Shown: piece by piece, positions 42,089 through 51,959 of the stretch
Layout of the letters: each line of letters opens with the position of its first letter
Numbering within the stretch: position 1 is the first letter of the stretch
Assembly (NCBI GenBank): GCA_012295275.1
Contig: CM022673.1
Span: 27,969,761-28,033,760 of the forward strand
Direction: 5' to 3'
DNA: 64,000 nucleotides
Origin: Chrysomallon squamiferum
Taxonomy: Eukaryota > Mollusca > Gastropoda > Neomphalida > Peltospiridae
Translations under genes and position numbers: made by a program
The notes under the pieces: generated by a model
The model's database searches: none
Told to the model about the DNA's origin: nothing
The model's input: only the letters and a program-made list of their open reading frames with translations

Positions 42089-42841
42089 GGGTGTATATAT
42101 GTGCATTTAAGTAGTTTGTAGTAATTTTTAACAAAGGTTTCTGACATCAATAGCATACACACACAAATTTTGTTCTACTGGAATAAAAAATTAATGTCTA
42201 AACAAACAGAATACTTTTACAACAATTACAATGATAACGAATTTAAAAATATAAGATTACTATATAATAAATAAAAAAAATAAACAGATTAAAAAAAAAA
42301 GATATCGTTTGTTAAATTTACATTATTAATAGCACGTACAAAGCAAAGGAGATTCAGATCAATATGTTGTCAATATACACATAGGTTAGGTATATTAAAA
42401 TATGTACCGACTGTCAATACAAAACGTCATTGGAAATTGATAATTTTTACACCTTTTTATTTGAACACTTCTCAAATTTACACAGTTAACTTTCCAAGCA
42501 TAGCTACTGAAAGAGAAAGTATAAAATCCAGCTAATTCAATATGGTCAGAAAACAGCCTATCGTTTACTGACAAATATGCTGATATATACACTTTATGTC
42601 GGTGTATATATAATCAAGATGAAAACTCAATAATTGAGAAACAGCCCACTAAATAAAAATTTAAAAAAATAAAAAAAAATCTTTAATATTGTAGCCATAC
42701 TTTGCAATAAACCAAACTGTAATCAGGATCATTTAACACATTTATAATAACAATAGTAGTAGTAGTAGTTGTAGTAGTAATAGTAGTAATAGTAGTGGTG
42801 TTAGTAGCAGTAATAGTAGCAGCAGCAGCAATAATAAAAAT

Positions 42842-42887
<46 letters not shown>

Positions 42888-45800
42888 GCAACAGCACCAG
42901 CAACACCAACAACAACAGTAACAACAGTAATAAATAGGCAGTTAAAAATAAAAATACAACTTAAAATATTTTTAGTGTCTTTGGACAGCAACAAAAACAT
43001 TAATACAGACACTGAAATAGAACTTTTCTATTCATAAACACAACCTCACACAGACCCCTTTCAATCACCCAAACAATATATATATCTATCTATAAATATA
43101 TATATGTGTATAGATATATATCATCACCAATGTATCAACAGTATAATTCAGTTGAAACCCTAATCTCTTCTGAGCAATTTCATCATTCTGAGACGTGTGC
43201 TTGTTATCTGTTCTGATGCATCATGATGCTATCTTAATAATTGATTGTGTTTACAAATACCATATGTTATGGCCGTTTCTCATCATATTCATATTTTTCA
43301 CAGAAGAATGCCACACGAGTATACCTTCTGCTAGGAAATCTGTCTCTGACTATCCAAAACAGTGACAGAATAATCAATACGCTTAATTCATATGTATTTG
43401 TAAGATAATTGAAAATTGGCAACCATCGATAAAAAAAATAAAAAAATAGTGGTGTATATTTCACTATATTGATCCGATATAATTTTCTGGACATTAAAAC
43501 TGATTGTTCAGGCCAGCAACATTTACATATATCAAATCCATTCCATTAAATGACTTTTTTTTTTTCTTTTTTTTTTATTCTGTATTGATCTATTAAAAAG
43601 TTATCACTGGGCAAACACTGCCTGAAGTTTCCATAATCATTCCTCACTTTGAAGTCTCAAATGGAAGCTTTGTTTTGGTCTTTGAACAGTGAAAAATATA
43701 CTGTCAATTAATTCTGACTAAGTATGAAATTGTGTTTCCCTCAATGCCCATGTATTGATTTCCAGATTTATATCTTTAATATCCACAAACGCTTTCTGAT
43801 AACAAACACATTAATCAAACCAGCATTGTAAAGTATATATCAGTACGTCATATGCTCTAATAATTATTGTCTTCTATTGTGTGGGTCTCTTTATCGTGTG
43901 TGTAATTTTCCATAAAACCAATTACTGTTTATGAAAAAATATTGAATAACTCAAGTGTTTATTTTCGTTAAAATGCTTATGAATAATAAAACTTGTTTCT
44001 TTCATATTTACAAAGCACTCTTTATCATTAACAGATATTTATTTTGGGATCCTTTTAATATTTTAATGCAAACACTGTAAAAGTCACAAAAGAATTATAA
44101 TAACACCTTAATGAAAGAGAAATCACATAATAAGACAGTTTAAAAATTAATTAACTCCAGGGTCTAAGTAATTGTTACTGATAAATAACACTTTTTGAGA
44201 TCTTTGCACATAAATGAAAATTAATTAATCTGATGAAATGTGTTTAGATTACGTACGTAGGCTTAATAACAGTTAATATGTTCATGAGTCAACTCTGCCA
44301 AGTCTAATAAAGAATAAAATGTGCGTAAGACTACAAAAATGTTTTATATGAGAACAGTATTTTTCTAAAAGTCTATCTATTTCATTAACAGAACAAGAAA
44401 ACACTAAAATGTCTATCTATTTCATTAACAGAACAAGAAAACACACATACACACACACAGATATAGACAAATATATAATCTTATTAAAGTAAATTTCATA
44501 AATTCGGTCAACTATTGCATGAGCCATGTGTGAAATAGAAAGCAACGAATTCAGTTTTATGTAATTATGGCTATTTAGCTATATTTTTACAGGTTTATTA
44601 TCTTATCAATACAGCGGAAGACATTGATTTCATACAAGAGTTTGGTGTTTTGGCATATGCTACCTATTATTACATTTTCATCAGATTACTGTATGTTAGC
44701 AGAAATCACTTCTGAAAAGAGAATAGATTAACTTTATAGAAAAAGAACTAGTTCACAAAACAGGTAGCTGAATGATTAAATATGTGACAAATAAAAGAGT
44801 TCATATATAATAGATAAAAAGCAATTACAGCAAAATGTTTGTACAAAATATATTAAATGTTTCAATAGACATACATATATATTTTAAAAATAACTGAAAT
44901 GTGCTTATATATAATATTCTTTTATATTTTAAATATAAGAAATCGTTATAAACAACTTATTCCTAATATAATAAATAAAGAACAAAAAAGAAAGAAAAAA
45001 AAGGGAAAATGTTATAAACAATTTATTCCTAACATAATAAATAGAAGGAAAAAGAAAAAGAAAAAACTGTGCACAGTTTTCAGAATATAATAAAAATGTA
45101 TAAAATGTTATAGCGCTACAGCAAAAAAATTATCATGTTTACTTTAGATAACGAGAGCTGTATATCTGAGAGTCAGAACAATGCAAACACAAGGGACAGC
45201 CAGATTTATTAAATTCTTCATGCCACATGCTATTTTCTCTCTACAAGCAGCTACTAACAACTGATTGATCGTCTCACCACTGAACAAATAGTTTGTTCAG
45301 ACTGAGTCAATGCTGTGCAACATGCCACACCACACAACACTTATTACAGGACCTAACTAAGGTGCAACAAATCAAGCAAATGGAAAATACCTTACAAAAA
45401 ATAAATGCAACGATTAACACATAAACAAAGAACAACAAATAAAGGAAATCATTAAAGAATGGAGATAGTAATTTAGGTGAAACAGAACATTTTCAAATCT
45501 TTATAACTGAAGATAGAGAATAATTACATAATTTTTAAAATGTTTATCTAAGAGATATCTGTTGAGTTTTTAAATAAACATTTTCAAATAAATGTTATAA
45601 TTGTTAATAAATGTCTTTAACATGCTTTAATGAATTTTTTAATAATTACTGTTTTTTAAATGATGACTGGGCAAAGAACAAAGAAAGAAAGACATTTGCT
45701 GTCATGTGCAGTTAGCAATGACCTTTTGTAAGCATTTGAACAACGACAGGAAACCACACTCTGGATGTGATAAACAAGCTATAAATAGATGTGTATATAG

Positions 45801-47857
45801 ATACAGAGACACAGATATGTAGATACATACATAGATACACATATCGACACATGTGCACACATACATATGTATGATCACACACACACACAAATACAAAACA
45901 AATATTATCACGACAAACGAATAACTGACCTACCTTGATTTCCCTTTTAAAACGTTCAACATTTTTTATGTTTGTCACATCGTCAAAGCCGTACATTAGG
46001 ACCATGGCCTGAAAAATGTTGTCAAGAAGCTTGGACAAGTGGCAGTCATCACTGTTGTCATCTCTCGTAGCCACTATTAAGGTTATGCTGCAATTAAATT
46101 AATTAAACAAAGTTTCCGTTTGTTGCTGTATAAATAAATATTTATGTATACTAAATCAGTTCTAACAAATTTATTAAAGAAGGGGGCCATGTTATAAATA
46201 ATTTATGTTAATTAGTTGTGACACGTCTGTGTATAAAATACCTTGATGTATTCACAGCTAGTGTAATACTATCATTTTATGACATGGGAAAACTCTGTAA
46301 AGAAAGATTAAGTAGTTCCAGTTGAACAGATTTGTTTGTTTAAATTGTTCTTAGCTAGATGCTAATGGATTAATCTGTCATTTATATTACTGCTGTTAAT
46401 CCAAATGAACAATGATGTAGGTACCTGTTGTGAAACACTTTCCAAACGATCTTCGATCCATTTGTTGTTGTTGACTGCAGTGTCACACCATGGTTGTTAG
46501 CAAACATATGGACAGCATTTAATGAACCTATCACTGGAAAAGGAAGCTGCAAAATAAGAAGTAATAAATAAAATAATATTATTATTAGTAGTAGTAGCAG
46601 TAATAATAGCAGCAGCAGTGGTAGTAGTAGTAGAAGCAGCAGCAACAAAAACCAACAACAACAGAAAATAAGAAAAGAGCATAGATGTAGCAAGGTTTGT
46701 GGTTATAACAAAGCAAACTGTAATGACTAAATATTTTATGCTATGAAAATACTGATAATAAAATTTAAATTATCATAATAGTATATTTTTTATAAGATAT
46801 TTATTCTTTTATTTAAATAGCAACATTAAAATTCAGAGATTCAGAGAAACAAAATGTGAAGAGAAGAATTCAATTAAGCAGTTTCTCAAAGCTTATCAGT
46901 ATTATGTTAGTTTCAACTCTGCAAAAATGTACACATCTCTCTCTCTTCTCTCTCTCTCTCTCCATGCTTATACATATATAAACTGTTAGCCACAGCAAAA
47001 GAATCAGTATTAACATAGAAAGATACAAATTATTGATAATCCACAGATATATAAAAATTACTATAATATAAATCAGAACCTGAAGACATTCTCTTATGTA
47101 GTACATATACAGTAGTAATAAAGACTTCCTTGCATCCTTAAAGAAAATTTTTATTTAAATATGTAGGTACTGATTTTGCTTAAAATATTTAATAAATTAC
47201 CAAAGAAAAAATAACAAATTTTAACACAACTTTATTAGTTTATAAATTAAACATTAATATAATTTGGTCCATATATTTTTTTAATAATAATTAATGGATG
47301 TACAAAATTATTACAAATTGTTTTCTGTGTCTGAGAAATAAGTAATAACATAATGAGTTAAACTTAATATAATTTATATAGTCAGAGGCCTAAAATGGTT
47401 CATAATAATTGTGTGTAAAACTTGTTTATGTATATATATATACATATATATTGGATTTTGACAGGTAAGCATATTAATATTGCGGTTTTTTTTTTGTTTC
47501 TTCCTTTTCCATTAATATTATAATTTATAAGACCTCCGAAGGCTTAGGATGTTCTAGATTAAAAAAATAATAACTGTAAAACTGAATCTTTAAAAAAAAA
47601 AAAAAAAAAAATTGGTTGTGGCACTGAAAAGGCAAGAAAACAACGTTCGACACGGCAGGTTCTCGATTACATCGGCTCAAGTTGTATAAACATTTTGCAT
47701 ATCATTAAATTCATTAATTAGTTTAAAATCTGCTTAGAGACATAGTTGGTTTATCCGTATCTGTAAAGCAATATCTTACAGGTTTTAATTCCCCCTTAGA
47801 ACGAGTGAAAATAGGAACACCGCCTGCAGCTGTCAAACACACCAAGTATACCGCCAT
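18473..47857 (-). CDS. FUZ: Protein fuzzy homolog FUZ (CPLANE subunit), about 29 kb, 10-11 coding exons
   Basis: FUZ forms the CPLANE complex with INTU and WDPCP, acts with RAB23 and the IFT-A machinery, and is needed for cilium assembly and planar cell polarity. It is built of longin domains. Seen in order: MAVYLVCLTAAGGVPIFTRS; FPVIGSLNAVHMFANN and KIVWKVFHN; ITLIVATRDD with FDDVTNIKNVERFKREIK; LIDTLLEDTSLLTFSDLTNA; FAEAAESHYGCLLVHGKIAV with KKWWLFSPTEL and RDFPVFLPQLSPT; VPHRLMTFQLQKNVEVCIIS; NFPTSLYLDDNILG; PRERRREILRSWYKK; KCYALESGQHQIFVLYSPS; SVTQKTLGYLTKDKQ. This parallels vertebrate FUZ along its whole length. Intron 3 is about 21 kb. The start is placed at MAVYL (47857) because that is where family similarity begins; the frame stays open 77 codons upstream to 48088, so a longer N-terminus is possible. 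Two joints near the C-terminus are uncertain (see exons 7-10). Confidence 0.93.
18659..18745. repeat. 29-bp tandem repeat in the last FUZ intron
   Basis: Three copies of CTGATAATATTATGTAACGT followed by AATACAATT, the third slightly diverged, then longer decayed units containing AATCAATACTATATG up to about 18900. Confidence 0.85.
19088..19214 (-). CDS. FUZ: FUZ exon 10 (5' boundary uncertain)
   Basis: Encodes TYIVTDTHKCYALESGQHQI and FVLYSPSIPTFAMR, matching the last longin strands of vertebrate FUZ (CYLVLG..., RLLLLLSPQSPTHGLR). Donor ATGAG|gtaggc. Acceptor options are 19214 (after ggcccag, needs phase 1) and 19188 (after ctgtagag, phase 0). The latter joins the proposed microexon in frame. 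The downstream part, 19188-19088, is secure. Confidence 0.85.
19223..19595. repeat. AACAAT/AAC/AAT satellite-like run
   Basis: About 370 bp of AACAAT-type hexamers and AAC/AAT triplets immediately upstream (on the - strand) of FUZ exon 10. It leaves Asn- or Leu/Ile-rich false ORFs in several frames. Confidence 0.95.
20023..20037 (-). CDS. FUZ: Possible FUZ microexon (15 nt)
   Basis: Acceptor atcttctgtag and donor CACAG|gtgggc bracket 15 bases encoding KAVTQ. This would continue ...RSWYKK much like FYTLVTST in vertebrates. It fits phase 0 on both sides but is very short, and could be chance. Confidence 0.35.
20107..20162 (-). CDS. FUZ: FUZ exon 9
   Basis: Acceptor tatccttag. Encodes KNMPRERRREILRSWYKK, clearly the EQRRRLLRNFYTLV helix of vertebrate FUZ. 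Two donors are possible: AAA|gttaaa at 20107 (phase 0) or TCCTG|gtataa at 20117 (phase 2). The first is preferred because it allows an open frame into the next pieces. Confidence 0.72.
20638..20729. repeat. 23-bp tandem repeat in FUZ intron 8
   Basis: Four copies of ACAAGTAATGAAACACACAC + AGT, the last diverged, ending next to the donor of the 38-nt FUZ exon. Confidence 0.88.
20732..20769 (-). CDS. FUZ: FUZ exon 8 (38 nt, inferred)
   Basis: Small exon between acceptor tctgtgcag and donor CAG|gtactg. Length 38 takes phase 2 to phase 1, exactly what exons 7 and 9 require. It encodes VHSASGQDIRQS, in the place of the acidic linker VEPLGDKEPSPE in vertebrates. Support comes from phase and position, not strong similarity. 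Confidence 0.55.
21379..21474 (-). CDS. FUZ: FUZ exon 7 (3' end uncertain)
   Basis: Acceptor ggtgaacag. Encodes FWKPSCESLKSVSQLHPRNF then PTSLYLDDNIL, and ends CTGGG|gtgggt. Matches WWQPLLDPLRACLPLG...FPLHTDILG of vertebrate FUZ. If the canonical donor is used, the hydrophobic strand that normally follows DILG is lost. Reading straight on through the donor gives ILGWVSLFNHTEKYIL and then a stop, which resembles the missing strand. Confidence 0.82.
21862..21968 (-). CDS. FUZ: FUZ exon 6
   Basis: Acceptor ttttatccag; donor GACAA|gtgtgt inside a short GT run. Encodes VPHRLMTFQLQKNVEVCIIS, GPTPTLAELQQEVLD; the split codon with exon 7 gives lysine. Matches VPHRLLTLTLLPSLELCLLC of vertebrate FUZ. 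Confidence 0.92.
21991..22076. repeat. ACAG/CAGA microsatellite
   Basis: AGACAGAC units with ACAA, ACAC and ACAT variants, in FUZ intron 5 close to the exon 6 acceptor. Confidence 0.9.
22909..23106 (-). CDS. FUZ: FUZ exon 5
   Basis: 66 codons, phase 0 on both sides, acceptor ttattccag, donor ACT|gtaagt. Encodes NFLDAFAEAAESHYGCLLVH, GKIAVATKKWWLFSPTELIL, LSLLVTALPRCTSRDFPVFL and PQLSPT, the second longin domain core. The largest FUZ exon here and distinctly G+C-richer than its surroundings. Confidence 0.95.
23130..23530. repeat. Long AAT triplet repeat
   Basis: A clean AAT tract of about 90 bp followed by interrupted AAT/AAC/AGT units, in FUZ intron 4 just before the exon 5 acceptor. It gives Leu- and Ile-only false ORFs. 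Confidence 0.95.
24625..24735 (-). CDS. FUZ: FUZ exon 4
   Basis: 37 codons between acceptor ttgtttacag and donor CTTCAG|gtgaaa. Encodes VCFQLIDTLLEDTSLLTFSD, LTNAVDVIAAPENSVLQ. Aligns with YCLIDSFLGDSELIGDLTQC...PEGSLLQ of vertebrate FUZ. Separated from exon 3 by about 21.2 kb. A second cag, 12 bp into the exon, could serve as an alternative acceptor. Confidence 0.88.
25374..25471. repeat. AAAC/AAAT tetranucleotide repeat
   Basis: About 18 AAAC units flanked by AAAT units, at the 3' side of the large FUZ intron. Confidence 0.95.
28030..28660. promoter_or_regulatory. Non-repetitive island in FUZ intron 3 (1)
   Basis: About 600 bp with near-balanced composition and some CpG, including ATGACGTCATTGGCGC (a perfect CRE-like TGACGTCA) near 28346. 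Open frames on both strands are short and unrecognised. Possible enhancer or an unannotated exon. Confidence 0.3.
30765..30828. repeat. Inverted repeat / hairpin
   Basis: GACGAACGTTTAAAAAA at the left and its complement TTTTTTAAACGTTCGTC at the right, separated by A- and T-runs that also pair. A 64-bp near-perfect hairpin with CpG-containing ends, unlike the simple AT repeats around it. Confidence 0.8.
30841..31260. promoter_or_regulatory. Non-repetitive island in FUZ intron 3 (2)
   Basis: About 400 bp with homeodomain-like and other short motifs (CAATTATTTG, GCATTATTTCAT, CCTAATCAAG, GTGATCAAG) and almost no simple repeats. It has the look of conserved non-coding sequence but conservation was not tested. 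Confidence 0.3.
33121..33340. promoter_or_regulatory. Non-repetitive island in FUZ intron 3 (3)
   Basis: About 200 bp containing GACAATTAGACC, GATGAGTCATCATGCATTG and AACTCATTAGATGACG, i.e. clustered homeodomain- and AP-1-like sites, framed by poly(T) and poly(A) runs. Enhancer-like by appearance only. Confidence 0.3.
35980..36420. promoter_or_regulatory. Non-repetitive island in FUZ intron 3 (4)
   Basis: Contains AGTAATTATGCCTTTACC, ACGCCACTTGGCAGATAG and similar dense sequence, broken by one poly(A) run. Possible regulatory element; no coding potential recognised. Confidence 0.25.
36411..36495. repeat. 85-bp dispersed duplicate, copy 1
   Basis: Matches 38108-38192 over 85 bp without a gap, 13 differences by my count (about 85% identity), 12 of them transitions. 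Begins TATGACCTCATATAAATGGT and ends GGCAATTTCATTAAACCATG(T). Confidence 0.85.
36530..36760. promoter_or_regulatory. Non-repetitive island in FUZ intron 3 (5)
   Basis: About 230 bp of ordinary composition directly right of the 85-bp duplicate, with GATTTCCATGGCGACATGG and GCTATCAATACAACC. Possible conserved non-coding DNA. Confidence 0.25.
37501..37601. repeat. AAT/GAT triplet repeat
   Basis: AAT, then a GAT run of about 11 units, then mixed AAT/GAT. Confidence 0.95.
37797..37852. repeat. ATCT tetranucleotide plus AT repeat
   Basis: About 10 ATCT units running into an AT tract. Confidence 0.95.
38108..38192. repeat. 85-bp dispersed duplicate, copy 2
   Basis: Second copy of the element at 36411-36495, same strand, gap-free. 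It lies about 40 bp left of the decayed SINE. Confidence 0.85.
38231..38360 (+). mobile_element. Decayed tRNA-derived SINE
   Basis: GATGTAGCTCAGTGGGTTA carries a Pol III A-box (TAGCTCAGTGG). GGTCAATGGATCAATC about 35 bp on takes the place of the B-box, and the body has ATTCTAACTAGGGCTCCACA. From memory this follows the common bivalve/gastropod SINE pattern (GTAGCTCAGTGG..., GGATCGATCCCC, ...CCAGTGCTCCAC). Point changes and lost CpGs mark it as an old, inactive copy. No clear target-site duplication or tail. Confidence 0.6.
39930..40250. promoter_or_regulatory. Non-repetitive island in FUZ intron 3 (6)
   Basis: About 300 bp relatively rich in G+C and CpG (GCATCACAGCGCTGCTTTG, GACACGTACG, AACGCTAAGCACTGCCGGC), clearly unlike neighbouring DNA. 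Short ORF of 68 codons on + strand not recognised. Could be an enhancer, an alternative FUZ promoter (- strand) or an unannotated exon. Confidence 0.3.
42741..42930. repeat. AGT/AGC then AAC triplet repeat
   Basis: AGT and AGC units, then an AAC run of about 16 units, then CAG/CAC variants. It produces Val- and Leu-only false ORFs on the - strand. Confidence 0.95.
44371..44445. repeat. 40-bp direct duplication
   Basis: GTCTATCTATTTCATTAACA plus GAACAAGAAAACAC occurs at 44371 and again at 44411, identical, so a recent tandem duplication. Confidence 0.93.
45934..46087 (-). CDS. FUZ: FUZ exon 3
   Basis: Acceptor taattgcag, donor ATCAAG|gtaggt. Completes a serine across the splice, then ITLIVATRDDNSDDCHLSKL, LDNIFQAMVLMYGFDDVTNI and KNVERFKREIK. 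This matches the end of the first longin domain and the EELTNIRNVERLKK segment of vertebrate FUZ. Confidence 0.93.
46425..46546 (-). CDS. FUZ: FUZ exon 2
   Basis: Acceptor ttattttgcag, donor CAACAG|gtacct. Encodes LPFPVIGSLNAVHMFANNHG, VTLQSTTTNGSKIVWKVFHN. The PVIGSLNxVHMF motif is a FUZ hallmark and makes the identification safe. Confidence 0.93.
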
Positions 47858-48250
47858 TTGTAAACAATCCGTACGCGTGCGCACCACGTCCAGAAGACGA
47901 TATTTTCTTTTACCGAGAACTCCCGTCGTTACATCGGCCAGTTCCGTGAAATTCGTGGAAACATACGAAAAGAGGCGAACACTCTTTAGTAGTTTGTAAA
48001 TGGCGCTGTGGTCCGAATGGTTGTAACCAGCTGTCAAATCACTTGAAGACATTTGGGTATGTATGCTTTCTGTCATTTTTTTTTGCACGTTGCCTATGTA
48101 TTTATATTACATTGTTGTATCATTTGGTACATTAGAAACATTTTTGTCGATGCTGTCATTTCCGCATTCTTGCATAATACACTTTCGGCACGTGCGCTTT
48201 CTGCCTTTCCATTGTTTCCGTAACTAGAGTTTACACTAGTTATGGAATCG
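47640..48250. promoter_or_regulatory. FUZ: FUZ 5' end and promoter region
   Basis: A relatively CpG-rich zone around and upstream of the FUZ start. It includes TACGCGTGCGCACC (47872-47885), an NRF-1-like palindrome inside or just before exon 1, and GGCACGTGCG near 48188 (E-box CACGTG). No clear TATA box for the - strand. CpG-rich TATA-less promoters are usual for ciliary housekeeping genes. The right limit is arbitrary. Confidence 0.45.
47780..47857 (-). CDS. FUZ: FUZ exon 1 (coding part)
   Basis: 26 codons, MAVYLVCLTAAGGVPIFTRS plus KGELKP, then donor CCT|gtaaga. The upstream in-frame stretch to 48088 begins MQKKMTES but shows no FUZ similarity that I recognise; it is probably 5' UTR. Confidence 0.85.
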
Positions 48251-49954
48251 AAATGTTACCCACTGTGCAGAGATGATTAATGCATATGATTACTGTTTTA
48301 GCAAGCAGCCTGTGGCAGATTAAGTATTTAAGAGGAAATTTTAAAAAATGTCGTAATCTTAATATGAGATGGTGCATCGCAGTAGTTCGTGACTCAATTT
48401 TAAAACCCGCGAAACGATAACAAAGCCAAAGGTATTACGCTATGACAATACCGATAGTAGTAAAAAAACAGAAACGTTTGTATTTCATACATGATATATT
48501 TATATGTGTGTACATGCGAGTTAGTGCTAATATCGATCAAGTTAAACAGGCGAGAGAAAACATCGCCAAACTCAATCACAATCTTATCTCTTTTTTTCGT
48601 ATTTTTCCTTTCTCTTCTCCGCATCGTCACTTTTTATAAGCTTCGAAGTTGCGGGCTTTATCACAGATTTGCCTATTTTTAGTGCTAAGTGCTATCTACG
48701 ACGTAAGGTTTCTAGATGAATGGAATGGGCCATTGATTAGTTTGTGCGCGCTCGTCATGTACCTTTGTTTGAGCGCGTGCTCTCGTGCTCCGATATGCTT
48801 ACATGTGTGATAAACACAGCCCATCATCACTTTCTTCAGAGAATCTATGTGGCATTTTGACTCATCATTCCCATTATTTTAATTGATTGAATTTCGACTT
48901 GGCCTGGCTGATGACTAAGGGAGCACCACCAGAGTACTTACAAGTCTTTGTGTAATGTGATTGCTGCATCCTTTGTTCCCCTCTCTCAATTGTCTTTTGT
49001 CTGTTAAATACTTGCTGATTACCTAGGAAATTAAATTCTGGAGAATTCTGCCATTGTGATAGTAACTGTTTGCTTTAGCACTGTAAACATTTATTTTTAT
49101 TTAATTGTTCATTTATTATTTTTAATGTAAAATGTTATTGCACAGAATAAAAAATTAAGAAATCTGTAGTAATAATAATAATAATAATAATAATGTTTAG
49201 ATAAATCTGTTTTTATGGATAGTAATTGTAAAAGTGTTCTTGTGAATATTTCATTTGAAAGATAAATTAAAAATTATTGTTTGTAATCCATTAGATTTTC
49301 TTTTACCATTATTTTTTTTTCCTTTTTGTAATATATATATATTATTACCATTTAAAGTCATTATTATAATAATGATGGTGATAATTACAGTGGTATATGA
49401 GTAAATAAAATGAAAAACAAACATATGGCATATACATAAAATAAATTTAGGCAGACATTTAAAAACAAAAATTTGTTTTTTTTGTTTTAAAGAATATTTA
49501 TTTATAACATTAAAACATGTTTGATAGATTTATTGTTTAATATACAATGTCGTTTTAAATGCAATTCTTCATTAACAAATTTGAATAAATGTCTTGATAT
49601 ATTTTTAAAATATTCGAAGTTAGTTTAAAATCTGTATATAAAACTAAAATAACATAATGTATAAGCAAATCATTATTTCCTGGATAATATATATTAAATT
49701 TATTTAAATATTTTTGTCAAAAATATATTTATATATTTATGATACTTAATTCTTTTCATATGATAAATTTCAGGAATATTTGATTTTAAAAAAATGTAAG
49801 AAAACCAGGATAAAATTATTTTATTTGCCATTTTTTTTATTATTGCAGTCTTCATTTTAGAACTTCATCTTATGATTTAATGTATTCTTATGCTATAATT
49901 TAAAATGTTTCTGCTTCATTTTCATTATTATTATATCATATCACAATTATAATC

Positions 49955-49962
49955 ATTATATT

Positions 49963-50012
<50 letters not shown>

Positions 50013-50022
50013 TATTATTATT
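49955..50022. repeat. ATC/ATT triplet repeat
   Basis: About 17 ATC units followed by ATT units. Confidence 0.93.
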
Positions 50023-51360
50023 ATATTAAAAAGTAAGACATTTTCTTTATATGAATAACACACAGAATTGTACAGACACAAAGATTAAACAAGGATGCAT
50101 GCACGCACGCACACATACACACAGGAAAAAAAAAAAATACTGGTATCTATATATAATGATAATGTAGAGCACTGTTATTTGTCATATATTGTAGAAATAG
50201 TCTACACAGACTGGATTTGTTACAATAAACTAGAGATGCTACTATACAAAATAAAAGGAAAACAAAATGTAGGTAGCACTAACATATATAGTATTTAATA
50301 TATAAACTGATGACCTAGTAACTGTTAATTCTTAAAAATTGTATGTAAATGATACAGAATTTAGTCATGTTTCTAAAAGAAACAAGTATATATTATTTTA
50401 AACAATACTTTTATTTTGTTTGTGTAAAAGAAATACTTGTTTGGTGATAATAATGGAGACACAGCGTGATAATGTACTGAAATAAATGAAAGATAATTTA
50501 GTAAGTTTCTGAATCATTGTGGTCAGTCATGCAACATTGTTTTCGGTTTCTTCTTTGTTTTGTTGCTGTACAACAGCGTTGGTAAATACCTTTATAAATA
50601 CACCTTGTTGAATAATCTACAGATTTCCAGGATATTTATGACAAATGACAGTTAGTTCTTCTGTTGTTTGACACAGTTCAGTTAAAAAAAAAAAAAAAAA
50701 AAAAATAGCAATGATTATAATAATTTTGGGTTATTTCTCACAACTAAAGGAAAATTATATCTGTAAATATGTTTGTGTATGTGTGTGTGTGTGTGTGCGT
50801 GCCTACCTATATGTTCATGTTAAAGTCATTAGGTCCCTCTCTCATTATTCTGCTAAAAACTTACATCATATTCTTAGATATCTTGTAATGTGTATTCTGT
50901 TTCTCATGGTTTTTAACATAATTCTTTTCTTCTTTTTTTTTTTTACTTTCAGCAGTTTAGAAAAATCTTGCATTTAATTATTTAATTTTTAATGAACTTG
51001 TGGAAATAATTTACGAATCAAACTATGAGGGACAAAGATTCCTAGGACATGTCATTTACGTGATATATTTTGGAAATTTTAAAATTTTATTACTGGCTGC
51101 CCAGTTTCATTAATCATGTGATTGCCCAGCTTAATAATGCAATAGTGAGTCAGCCAGTGGTTGCATTGTGGTGTCCTGTTGTTAATAATATCACTGATGG
51201 ATGCTGGTAGGTCATGAGTTGTCACGGTTTTTCTCAACTGTAGGTAATTTCAGACTGTCTGTTTTCATTAACTCATTGTCCAGGTTAATAACTAACCTTT
51301 AAGGTATCCTGTTTTTGTACTGATTTTAAATTTATTTCTTTAATAATTTTGTTTTTAAAG

Positions 51361-51392
<32 letters not shown>

Positions 51393-51959
51393 GGTTCAAA
51401 ATTTTATAATTTTATAACATTTTTTGATTATCCAATAAGTAAATGACTGGCTTAACAGTTTAATCATTTCACTGATTGCCCATTGTGGTCTTCTTGTTGT
51501 TGGCCTTTTTTTTAGTTTTTAAGTTTGATTATTAGTAGTTTGTCACATTATTTTGAAATTCTTTTAATTTCAAACTATTCATGTCAGGATGCTGAATAAC
51601 AAGAATTTAAATCATTGAAGGTCTTGGCTTCTTTTTCTTGAATTTTTTTACCATAACAAGTGTGATATGAAAAAGTGATTCTGAAGTTTCTATAACATTT
51701 ACCCTGGTCTGCTTATATAATTATTTATTATATCTTTCATCCACCCTATGTTTGAAATAGAGATTTTCCACTTTATAATAAAACTTAATAAAATAAAATA
51801 GTTGCAGGGATACCACAGGACATCACATCATTTTAAAACTGTGTACAATAATTTCAAAAGATTCACCTTCATCGTTAACCAACTAAATGAGCCTGGTTAT
51901 GAGTCACCCTGTGTTGGGACATTTTTTTTTTTTTTTTTTTTTTTTGGTGCATAATAAGT

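Larger units (their letters stand above)
24736..45933 (-). other. FUZ: FUZ intron 3, about 21.2 kb
   Basis: Between two secure FUZ exons. No nested protein gene recognised; the ORFs inside are short and featureless or repeat-derived. The intron mixes AT-rich microsatellite DNA with islands of ordinary composition and CpGs, listed separately as possible regulatory elements. It also holds a decayed SINE and an 85-bp dispersed duplicate. Confidence 0.8.

Noticed and set aside
48011-48030. TGGTTGTAACCA near the FUZ start as an RFX X-box
   Set aside because: Only a loose palindrome; it does not fit the GTTGCC-N-GGCAAC pattern well enough.
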